64,000 bases of DNA. Source: Ruminococcus flavefaciens. GTDB lineage: Bacteria > Bacillota > Clostridia > Oscillospirales > Ruminococcaceae. The notes under the pieces are model-generated. The model was given only the letters and a program-made list of their open reading frames with translations. It did not search any database and was not told the DNA's origin. The first letter of the stretch is position 1; each line of letters starts with the position of its first letter. Of the stretch, positions 7,823-13,030 are shown one piece after another. Where the stretch lies: assembly GCA_002373775.1 (NCBI GenBank), contig DFJW01000083.1, positions 2,603-66,602 on the forward strand. Reading direction: 5' to 3'. The translations under genes were made by a program, and so were the position numbers.

Positions 7823-8016
7823 TATCTAAGTCCTCCCGTAAGGAAACCACGCAGCAGCGTATACATCATCTTTACAAACCACCAAATAAACCATAAAGCA
7901 GCAGCAAACTGTAAGCACATCAAGAAAGCTTCATACTTCTGAACCGGGATATAGTCAAGGTCAACCCCAAGATCCAAAAAGAGTTGATGTATTATATTCG
8001 TCGGATTCTGTAGCAC
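7822..8016 (-). CDS. Small one-helix membrane protein of the phage assembly module
   Basis: 64 aa. The likely GTG start lies 8 nt after GAGGTGA; a TTG two codons earlier is the alternative. An N-terminal soluble part (NIIHQLFLDLGVDLDYI) precedes one transmembrane helix (FAAALWFIWWFVKMMYTLL). It overlaps the preceding gene by about 55 bp in another frame and is coupled to the Zot-like gene by TAATG. By position it may be a minor coat or assembly partner; the function is not known. Confidence 0.55.
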   Translation of the reverse strand: MLQNPTNIIHQLFLDLGVDLDYIPVQKYEAFLMCLQFAAALWFIWWFVKMMYTLLRGFLTGGLR

Positions 8017-8209
8017 TATCAATCACCTCACTTTCTGTTATTTCTTCCTCAGGCTCCGAAGGATCCGGAACGTGAGAAGGCTTAATTACTACTTGCTCTT
8101 CACGATCATGCCAGCGCAGAACGTCAAAAGCAAAGATGAACACGCTGATCAGAGCGCCGACAGCAAGAAAGAAGATAAGCAAGCCGAAACAAAGCTTTAT
8201 AAATGCCAT
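7961..8209 (-). CDS. 82-aa membrane protein with acidic tail
   Basis: The start is MAFIKLCF, with TTAGTTAGGAG upstream. One N-terminal transmembrane helix (LLIFFLAVGALISVFIFAF) is followed by a short basic turn and a long acidic, Pro/Glu/Ser-rich tail. No family is recognised. Size, topology and position in the late operon suggest a minor virion or assembly protein. Confidence 0.6.
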   Translation of the reverse strand: MAFIKLCFGLLIFFLAVGALISVFIFAFDVLRWHDREEQVVIKPSHVPDPSEPEEEITESEVIDSATESDEYNTSTLFGSWG

Positions 8210-8220
8210 GAAAATCACTC

Positions 8221-8373
8221 CTAACTAAAAAGAGAATGAACAAAGTCAACAACGATATATCCGATGAAAAGAGCAAGAAGGTATTGCATAATAGTAAATG
8301 AAAAAGGTGCGAAGCTCAGACGAGTATTCAAGAAAGAAATACAAGTCTGAAAAACAGCATAGATATTATCCAT
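8221..8373 (-). CDS. 50-aa hydrophobic phage protein
   Basis: GAGGTGA lies 4 nt before ATG and overlaps the previous stop codon, five bases upstream. The product begins MDNIYAVFQTCISFLN and has one strong helix (MQYLLALFIGYIVVDFV). Small hydrophobic proteins of this kind cap the ends of filamentous virions (pVII/pIX class). The assignment is by analogy of size and position. Confidence 0.6.
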   Translation of the reverse strand: MDNIYAVFQTCISFLNTRLSFAPFSFTIMQYLLALFIGYIVVDFVHSLFS

Positions 8374-8377
8374 AAGA

Positions 8378-8662
8378 TCACCTCAATATAGATACAACTT
8401 GACGGATAACGAAGATAATAAATATAAAACCGACATAATAGAATAAGAATTCAAAGGAAATAGGAGAATCAGAAAAAGTTTGGAAAAAGTAAGATACAAT
8501 AGATTCACCGGTAGACAAAATCATGTCTTTGAAATCTACAAAAAGAAGCTCATAGAAAAAATCAACTAAAGGATAAAAAAAGGTATCAAATAAATCATAA
8601 AAGAGCTCAACAGTAAAATCAAAGAAACCAGTGATAAGATCAGCAATGCCATCAAGATCCAT
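8378..8662 (-). CDS. 94-aa hydrophobic minor coat-like protein (pVI position)
   Basis: The start MDLDGIADLI follows AAGGAGG and overlaps the stop of the pIII-like gene (TAATG). It is rich in Phe/Tyr/Leu and has two or three hydrophobic segments, the last near the C-terminus (FLFYYVGFIFIIFVI). Ff gene VI follows gene III and encodes a 112-aa hydrophobic cap protein. Order and character match, sequence similarity is not claimed. Confidence 0.6.
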   Translation of the reverse strand: MDLDGIADLITGFFDFTVELFYDLFDTFFYPLVDFFYELLFVDFKDMILSTGESIVSYFFQTFSDSPISFEFLFYYVGFIFIIFVIRQVVSILR

Positions 8663-10260
8663 TAATGCAACCTCCTTATTATAGAAAGAATAATAATAGA
8701 CCAAAAGCCGATAGTAAAAATAGTGATAAAGCCAGAAGGAAAGTAATTAAAAACAGCAGAGAAAAATGAAAAAACATTAGAAGTATTATCCAATAGACCA
8801 CCATAATCAGAATTAGAAGTAATAGACGGAGGAGTCCACTGTATAAATACTTCATCTCCTGCATTACGTCTTATAGTATTAAGGTTATCAGCATAATCAT
8901 TAAAAGAACGAGATTGGATAACAGTTTCACCGGTCAAAGGATCCTTATAACCTACAGAGGACCAACCCATATTAACTATATCAGAAGGAGTACCAACAGG
9001 AATATTATTGAAAGAATCATCATTAGGATTGTAAATATATCCGTTAACTAAGCGAAAATCAGAGGAATATACAAGCTCAATAGATGAATAATCTACATAA
9101 TAATCCATATCAGAATAAATGCACTGGCGTGAAGCTTTACCATAATTACACTCTACAGCATATACAAGAACAGAATACTCACTATCTTCTTTTAAATTAA
9201 TCTGAGACCAGGAAAAATCATGATACCATGTAGACTTCTTTTCTATAAAATGCCAAGGGATATTAGAAAGCTGCTCACTGCATGAAAAATAAGAAGATAC
9301 AGAATCAGATAAATGATGATCTACTCTTGTTATAGAATCAGGAATAAGACTATCATAAAAATAATTCCAATCCTGAGACCACCAAACAAAAATTGGATTA
9401 GTAGAATAATCATATACATAGCTGCAAGCTGTAGGAGTAGAAGAATAAGAACCATAGAAATGAATAGATTCACCCTTCGGAACAATAGCAAAAAGAAGTT
9501 CCGCACCAACACGACTATTATTCTTAACAGTCATAGTAAAAGATTCAGATATAGAAGTTCGAGTATCAGATTCAGAAACATTGATAGATGCAGGCTCAGA
9601 ACCAGAAAGATCAGGAGCATTCCAAGGAGAGAAAACAAAAGAAGTAACTTCACGAGTAACATCACCTGAGAGCGAAGGGGTAAAAGATACATCAATATCT
9701 AAGACAGAAGGATCAGAATATGAAGAATATACAACACCATCAATACACCAAGTAACAGAATCAACAACAATTTCACCAGAATGCGAACAAGAAGAAGAAA
9801 ATTTATCTTGTGTATTAAGAGAAAATGAACGAATAAGATAACCATTATTAGAAGAAGTCATATAATAATTCTGTGAATTATAAAGAGAATAATCAGAATT
9901 AAAAATATAATAACAAGTCCAATCACGAAAATCAGAAGCAGAAGAAATTTCAAAAAGAGTATAATCATCAGATACTGATAATGATGCATTGGAATAATAA
10001 TCTAAATTAATAAAATGTGGAACAACATAATAACGATCTTGTGAAGCAATATAATAAATAGATGTATAATATAAGTAATTCTGAACATCACCAGCATTAG
10101 CAAGTATAACATCTAAAGGTGAGATAGTATCTTTAACATTATCATAAAAATCAGATAATAGAATATCACGTTCAGAATCATCATCAGCATAAGAAATAAT
10201 TGGAGAACAAAAACAAAAACAAAAACAAATAATCAAATAAAAAGAAAATAATCTTTTCAA
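8662..10260 (-). CDS. pIII-like adsorption / minor coat protein
   Basis: The 532-aa protein starts at TTG, 8 nt after AGGAGG that forms part of a terminator hairpin. The signal peptide (about 1-26) has a Cys/Phe-repeat core and cleavage after SYA. The exported part is about 470 residues, rich in Ser, Tyr, Asp and aromatic residues. A C-terminal membrane anchor (FITIFTIGFWSIIILSIIRRLH) ends in basic residues. This is the topology of filamentous phage pIII, which binds the host receptor and releases the virion. In a host without an outer membrane the receptor must be a wall or surface component; this is not predictable from sequence. Confidence 0.75.
   Translation of the reverse strand: MKRLFSFYLIICFCFCFCSPIISYADDDSERDILLSDFYDNVKDTISPLDVILANAGDVQNYLYYTSIYYIASQDRYYVVPHFINLDYYSNASLSVSDDYTLFEISSASDFRDWTCYYIFNSDYSLYNSQNYYMTSSNNGYLIRSFSLNTQDKFSSSCSHSGEIVVDSVTWCIDGVVYSSYSDPSVLDIDVSFTPSLSGDVTREVTSFVFSPWNAPDLSGSEPASINVSESDTRTSISESFTMTVKNNSRVGAELLFAIVPKGESIHFYGSYSSTPTACSYVYDYSTNPIFVWWSQDWNYFYDSLIPDSITRVDHHLSDSVSSYFSCSEQLSNIPWHFIEKKSTWYHDFSWSQINLKEDSEYSVLVYAVECNYGKASRQCIYSDMDYYVDYSSIELVYSSDFRLVNGYIYNPNDDSFNNIPVGTPSDIVNMGWSSVGYKDPLTGETVIQSRSFNDYADNLNTIRRNAGDEVFIQWTPPSITSNSDYGGLLDNTSNVFSFFSAVFNYFPSGFITIFTIGFWSIIILSIIRRLH
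10208..10229. repeat. 6-bp tandem repeat inside the pIII-like signal peptide
   Basis: Three full CAAAAA units plus a partial one. Each unit encodes Phe-Cys on the minus strand, so copy-number change would lengthen or shorten the hydrophobic core without a frameshift. Confidence 0.7.
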
Positions 10261-10262
10261 AT

Positions 10263-10290
10263 AAAAAACCTCCTGTCATAAGACAGGAGG
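10263..10290 (-). terminator. Terminator between major coat and pIII-like genes
   Basis: On the minus strand CCTCCTGTC / GACAGGAGG (9-bp stem, 4-nt loop) is followed by six T. The 3' arm is also the Shine-Dalgarno of the next gene. Ff phages carry a terminator at the same place, between genes VIII and III, giving high coat and low pIII expression. A perfect 14-bp palindrome, GGGCAAGCTTGCCC, lies at 10311-10324. Confidence 0.75.
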
Positions 10291-10350
10291 AAAAGAACCG
10301 AGAGATAAGCGGGCAAGCTTGCCCCCCTGCCCTTTATTACATTATAGAAA

Positions 10351-10515
10351 TTAGTGGCGGATCAGTCTATGGAAAAGACCGATGCCAGCGCCGATGATAG
10401 GGATACCAACGAATACCATGGCAATCTCATTACCGGTAATCATGGTAACAGCCTGATTGAAAACGGTTGAAACGTTTGAAAGCGCAGTAGTAAGCATAGA
10501 TGTAGCTCCTTCCAT
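10351..10515 (-). CDS. Major coat protein (pVIII-like), 54 aa
   Basis: The protein starts at ATG after TTAGTTAGGAGG and begins MEGATSMLTTALSNVS. Its layout is that of filamentous phage coat subunits: an amphipathic N-terminal helix with one acidic residue, a hydrophobic helix (EIAMVFVGIPIIGAGIGLF), and a basic C-terminus (HRLIRH) that could contact DNA. There is no cleavable signal peptide, as in Pf3 coat protein, so membrane insertion would be direct. It has the strongest ribosome site in the operon and a terminator just downstream, matching a highly expressed product. Confidence 0.8.
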   Translation of the reverse strand: MEGATSMLTTALSNVSTVFNQAVTMITGNEIAMVFVGIPIIGAGIGLFHRLIRH

Positions 10516-10552
10516 AAATATAACCTCCTAACTAAGGATTAATTTTATCAAA

Positions 10553-10564
10553 CCGCATCTGCGG
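10553..10564 (-). other. Stem-loop after the ssDNA-binding candidate gene
   Basis: CCGCA/TGCGG hairpin between the candidate ssDNA-binding gene and the coat gene. The same arm sequence occurs in the hairpin at 6802-6813. It may stabilise the processed coat mRNA end or weakly terminate. Confidence 0.4.
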
Positions 10565-10570
10565 AATGAA

Positions 10571-10924
10571 TCAATGTGATTTAGAAGGATTCGAAATAAC
10601 TCTGAATCCAATAATCTCAGCAGCTCCCTTTACAATGCCAACATTGAATTCAATATCCTTCTGAAGCATGCCATTCAAGCAATGATTAACACGCTCTTCA
10701 AAAGAAGGTGATCCAACTTCCTTGGCATTGAATGAGATACCGAAGCAGCGACAGATATCAACTGATTTGATCTTATTGCGAGAAACGCCAAGACCATAAC
10801 AATTAGATTCGAGTCCCTGATCTGTAACACAGATAATGAAACGATTGCTCCAAGGTCTGACCTCACCGGTTCGCTCGTCGGTAATAGTTCCCGACTGAGA
10901 TTCAAAGCCTATGAATTTTAACAT
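10571..10924 (-). CDS. Candidate phage ssDNA-binding protein (pV-like)
   Basis: 117 aa. The start MLKFIGFESQ is chosen because AAGGAG lies upstream; the longer reading has no ribosome site. It is beta-rich with alternating polar and hydrophobic residues (SGTITDERTGEVRPW, RFIICVTDQG), compatible with a small OB fold. Filamentous phages need an abundant ssDNA-binding protein of about 80-120 aa that coats progeny strands. This is the only soluble beta-type candidate, located before the coat gene. The assignment is by context, size and fold impression. Confidence 0.5.
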   Translation of the reverse strand: MLKFIGFESQSGTITDERTGEVRPWSNRFIICVTDQGLESNCYGLGVSRNKIKSVDICRCFGISFNAKEVGSPSFEERVNHCLNGMLQKDIEFNVGIVKGAAEIIGFRVISNPSKSH

Positions 10925-10936
10925 GATAATTCCTTT

Positions 10937-10964
10937 CTCCTTAACGGCAATAGGGTAGCCGATA
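10937..10964 (-). promoter_or_regulatory. RNA hairpin leader, copy 2 (before the ssDNA-binding candidate)
   Basis: On the minus strand CGGC / GCCG encloses loop TACCCTATT, directly upstream of GTTAAGGAG. It matches the leader at 11215-11242 in 24 of 28 positions, with one covarying base pair (C-G here, T-A there). Confidence 0.55.
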
Positions 10965-10980
10965 TAATAATCCTGCAGGA

Positions 10981-11145
10981 TTAATAGCATAAATAACAAG
11001 TATTACCAGATGATAAATCAATAACAGCAGCTGCACGCCAGAAACCTGCTGGATCCTGATAACATATCAATACAGTATCAGATATAGACTCATCATATGA
11101 TGTCTGAATCAGTATTGTCATGATCTGATGCTGCTGCATCTTCAT
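10981..11145 (-). CDS. Possible out-of-frame partner ORF of the first phage gene
   Basis: A 54-aa reading from MKMQQHQ (weak AGGG upstream) overlaps the 37-aa ORF in another frame. Its C-terminal half (DPAGFWRAAAVIDLSSGN) looks protein-like, but no good ribosome site is present. It may be expressed by frameshifting from the upstream ORF, be a remnant after a frameshift mutation, or be a coupled gene. Confidence 0.3.
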   Translation of the reverse strand: MKMQQHQIMTILIQTSYDESISDTVLICYQDPAGFWRAAAVIDLSSGNTCYLCY

Positions 11146-11206
11146 GCTCGCCCTGATAGGCGGTATTAAAGACATCAATAATTGCATTGAAAAAATCATA
11201 TTTCAT
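11093..11206 (-). CDS. First gene of the phage operon, 37-aa acidic protein
   Basis: AAGGAGG lies 7 nt before ATG, preceded by the hairpin leader at 11215-11242. The product begins MKYDFFNAIIDVFNTAYQGE and ends in an Asp-rich tail. No family is recognised. It is the first start codon after the early promoter and a leader of about 190 nt. Confidence 0.55.
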   Translation of the reverse strand: MKYDFFNAIIDVFNTAYQGEHEDAAASDHDNTDSDII

Positions 11207-11214
11207 AATAAATC

Positions 11215-11242
11215 CTCCTTAACGGTTATAGGGTTACCGATA
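11215..11242 (-). promoter_or_regulatory. RNA hairpin leader, copy 1 (before the first phage gene)
   Basis: On the minus strand CGGT / ACCG encloses loop AACCCTATA, followed by GTTAAGGAGG. It is a near copy of 10937-10964 with covariation in the closing pair. A longer alternative stem, TTAACGG / CCGTTAA, would partly occlude the ribosome site. Confidence 0.55.
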
Positions 11243-11391
11243 AAATGAACCCCGTTAAACGCTGCAATTTGTTAAGGTAGAAAGACTTACAGAGTAGGTC
11301 AACGCTTTCTTTCGTGATTGGAACGAAGAACCCAATTGCAGATCCCATATTAAATCTTGACTTTTTTCGAATAACGGAGTAAGCACCATTC

Positions 11392-11449
11392 TGGTACTAT
11401 TTTAATTATAATAACGATAAAAGAAAAAGTCAATACCAAAATAGTACCA
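11392..11449. promoter_or_regulatory. Operator pair flanking the phage operon promoter
   Basis: TGGTACTATTTT (11392-11403) and its exact inverse AAAATAGTACCA (11438-11449) bracket the leftward promoter. A third TAGTACCA lies at 11479-11486, in the rightward promoter. The spacing suggests cooperative binding by the adjacent ribbon-helix-helix repressor. Confidence 0.65.
11405..11433 (-). promoter_or_regulatory. Main leftward promoter of the phage operon
   Basis: On the minus strand -35 TTGACT (11428-11433), 17-bp spacer, -10 TATAAT (11405-11410). It drives the 11206 to 5364 operon through a structured leader of about 190 nt. The leader includes CTGCAATT/AATTGCAG arms. Confidence 0.75.
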
Positions 11450-11466
11450 AAATGTGACTGGAAAAT

Positions 11467-11495
11467 TTGGTGAAAATGTAGTACCATAATAGTAT
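11467..11495 (+). promoter_or_regulatory. Rightward promoter of the repressor cassette
   Basis: -35 TTGGTG (11467-11472), 17-bp spacer, -10 TAGTAT (11490-11495). The spacer contains the third operator copy, which would allow autoregulation. Confidence 0.5.
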
Positions 11496-11517
11496 AAAAG
11501 TAAAATGGAGGAATAAA

Positions 11518-11679
11518 ATGGAAACCATAAACTTTAATTTAAGGATATCTGAAGAAATCAATGACGAGATAGTAAGAATAGCAAAATTAGAAGGAAGAAG
11601 TAAAAACAAACAAATAGAACAGATACTAAAAGAATATGTAGAAAAATATAAAAAGAATGAGGAAGAAAAAAGAAAATGA
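11518..11679 (+). CDS. Ribbon-helix-helix (Arc/MetJ-type) repressor, 53 aa
   Basis: TGGAGG precedes the ATG. The N-terminal strand ETINFNLRISEE is followed by two helices (INDEIVRIAKLEG, SKNKQIEQILKEYVEKY), the pattern of ribbon-helix-helix DNA-binding dimers. A Lys/Glu-rich tail ends the protein. It lies beside the inverted operators that bracket the divergent phage promoter, so it is the likely lysogeny repressor. Its stop overlaps the next start (ATGA). Confidence 0.75.
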   Translation: METINFNLRISEEINDEIVRIAKLEGRSKNKQIEQILKEYVEKYKKNEEEKRK

Positions 11680-11885
11680 TAGGAATAATACTGATATTAA
11701 TAATATTAGGAGGCACAGCATTTCTAATAGGATTAACAATAGGAAAAGCAGAAACCGAGGACGAAACAGAAAAAGATAAGACATATAGAGCAATAAGAAT
11801 ACTAATATATATAATCATAGCAATAGTATTGATATCAATAATAATTAAAGCGTTCTTCTGGACGTCATTACTATCAATAATATAA
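11676..11885 (+). CDS. Small two-helix membrane protein A, candidate immunity factor
   Basis: 69 aa, translationally coupled to the repressor by ATGA. Two transmembrane helices (residues 2-22 and about 43-60) are separated by a charged loop (KAETEDETEKDK). The C-terminal half from KTYRAIR to the end is closely similar to that of the next gene. It is expressed with the repressor, so it is probably made in the lysogen. A superinfection-exclusion role is an inference. Confidence 0.6.
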   Translation: MIGIILILIILGGTAFLIGLTIGKAETEDETEKDKTYRAIRILIYIIIAIVLISIIIKAFFWTSLLSII

Positions 11886-11895
11886 GGATCAAAAA

Positions 11896-12123
11896 ATGGA
11901 AATGAAACAAATAATAGGAATAGCATTAATAATAATTATAATAGTAGTTGCGATAACAATAATACAACACATACTCGAGGATCCAGAGGACTACATAAAA
12001 GAAACAGAACAAGAAAAGACATACAGAGCTATACGACATTTCATTTACTTCATAGCAGCAATCATAATCATCGGAATAATAATTAAAGCGTTCTTCTGGA
12101 CAGCCTTATTATCAATAATATAA
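11896..12123 (+). CDS. Small two-helix membrane protein B, paralogue of A
   Basis: 75 aa, start after AAGGA. The second helix and C-terminus (KTYRAIR, IIIKAFFWT, LLSII) are nearly identical to the preceding protein, while the N-terminal helix and loop differ. It is therefore a tandem duplication retained with a conserved C-terminal half. The role is unknown, possibly membrane-level immunity or blocking of virion uptake. Confidence 0.6.
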   Translation: MEMKQIIGIALIIIIIVVAITIIQHILEDPEDYIKETEQEKTYRAIRHFIYFIAAIIIIGIIIKAFFWTALLSII

Positions 12124-12124
12124 G

Positions 12125-12293
12125 TGCCTGTTGAATATTGAAAGCGTTGAAAACGCTTCTATTAAAGTATACTTGTGGCGTTTTGCAACTCTTCCAACAT
12201 CCAACAGGCAGGCAGCTACTGCGGAGCTGATACTTTTATAATCTTTATCTTACACAGATAACACAAAACCCCGGAGGATAAACCTTCGGGGTT
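12125..12293. other. Structured right-end intergenic region of the prophage
   Basis: This stretch has no ORF. TGCCTGTTGAAT (12125-12136) pairs with ATCCAACAGGCA (12199-12210) with one mismatch. Inside lies AAGCGTT/AACGCTT (12142-12158). At 12267-12293 an 11-bp stem AACCCCGGAGG / CCTTCGGGGTT precedes a T4 run on the minus strand, so it can terminate leftward transcription entering from the host promoter at attR. Confidence 0.6.
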
Positions 12294-12303
12294 AATGCTT
12301 ACT

Positions 12304-12345
12304 AAACTGTCATTTGGTGCAACTTTATATTACTTCTTAACAATA
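12304..12345. repeat. attR: right prophage junction
   Basis: An exact 42-bp copy of 5296-5337, including the CTGTCA hexamer (12307-12312) and the right palindrome arm. The left arm here is phage DNA and does not match the palindrome (GCTTACTAAA), so reconstructed attP has one degenerate arm and attB two perfect arms. Confidence 0.85.
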
Positions 12346-12347
12346 AC

Positions 12348-12376
12348 ATTATATCATTTGCTCATCATATTTTCAA
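12348..12376 (-). promoter_or_regulatory. Presumed original host promoter of the recombinase, now separated
   Basis: On the minus strand -35 TTGAAA (12371-12376), 17-bp spacer, -10 TATAAT (12348-12353), at the same offset from the repeat as the phage-borne promoter at 5340-5367. Before insertion it would have driven the recombinase gene. Confidence 0.6.
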
Positions 12377-12387
12377 GCACAAATTCT

Positions 12388-12420
12388 AACGCTGGGCTAT
12401 CTCTGAAATAGCCCAGCGTT
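12388..12420 (-). terminator. Terminator-like hairpin after the DUF4364 gene
   Basis: Perfect 13-bp stem AACGCTGGGCTAT / ATAGCCCAGCGTT just past the DUF4364 stop; the T run is weak on either strand. Confidence 0.6.
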
Positions 12421-12422
12421 TA

Positions 12423-13019
12423 TCAATTATCAGTCATATCATATTCCGGCTCTTTATTGGATAAAACCAGTTCTATAAGCTTACCATAAAAACCTGATGG
12501 ATTAAGCATGATCTTCTCGCCAATAAGCTTTGCTTGTGTGATATCCGGTGCATACAGCTTGAGCTCTATAAGATCGCATCCTATATCAATACATCTGACT
12601 CTTGTATAATATGCTCCGTTTTCGATCGGTATATACTCAACACGCAATTCCTGTTCAGCTTTTCTCCGAGCAAAATATCTAAGAGCTGCTAACACCAGTG
12701 TATCTCTATACGACTTGGATACATATTTTTTCAATTGCTTGGCACATTCGGTTCCTTTAGGTTCTAATCTGAACATCTCTTTGCCTGTATTATCTTTATA
12801 TAATGATATCAGGCCATTTTTTAGCAGATAATCAAGAGAGTCTTGATAGTAAAAAAAATTAATCACTTCTGTGCCGATAGCTATTTCATATAGCTGATCC
12901 GGTTCTATCGGTCTCTTGATCTTATAAAGCAGATAGCAGATAAGGATATTCAGTGTTGGGACATCTTTTATCTCTATATCGGCAGATTCTGCCATTTTCA
13001 TTATATTTTCTTCCTGCAT
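12423..13019 (-). CDS. DUF4364 family protein
   Basis: The 198-aa protein has an N-terminal winged-helix-like part (LNILICYLLYKIKRPIEPDQLYEIAI, then LDYLLKNGLI) and a mixed alpha/beta C-terminus. This fits the DUF4364 family, common in Clostridia and suspected to bind DNA. Start after AAGGTGA, 11 bp downstream of aroC and probably in the same transcript. No function is established. Confidence 0.7.
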   Translation of the reverse strand: MQEENIMKMAESADIEIKDVPTLNILICYLLYKIKRPIEPDQLYEIAIGTEVINFFYYQDSLDYLLKNGLISLYKDNTGKEMFRLEPKGTECAKQLKKYVSKSYRDTLVLAALRYFARRKAEQELRVEYIPIENGAYYTRVRCIDIGCDLIELKLYAPDITQAKLIGEKIMLNPSGFYGKLIELVLSNKEPEYDMTDN

Positions 13020-13030
13020 GTTTTTTCACC

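Larger units (their letters stand above)
5299..12306. mobile_element. Complete inovirus-like (filamentous phage) prophage, 7,008 bp
   Basis: The unit is bounded by CTGTCA crossover hexamers inside a 42-bp perfect direct repeat. Its length and gene order fit a filamentous phage: Rep_trans initiator, Zot/pI ATPase, small membrane proteins, large exported pIII-like protein with a C-terminal membrane anchor, terminator, 54-aa major coat protein, and a candidate ssDNA-binding protein. All of these are on one strand. A divergent repressor cassette shares a control region (11392-11495). DNA is more AT-rich than the flanks. No transposase or integrase lies inside. Filamentous phages are well known in Gram-negatives and rarely characterised in Gram-positives. 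Confidence 0.88.

Noticed and set aside
9313..9669. 118-aa basic plus-strand ORF
   Set aside because: Antisense to the pIII-like gene; composition follows from its Ser/Tyr-rich codons.
11558..11926. 122-aa very hydrophobic minus-strand ORF in the prophage
   Set aside because: Antisense shadow of the repressor and membrane protein genes, which have ribosome sites and paralogy.
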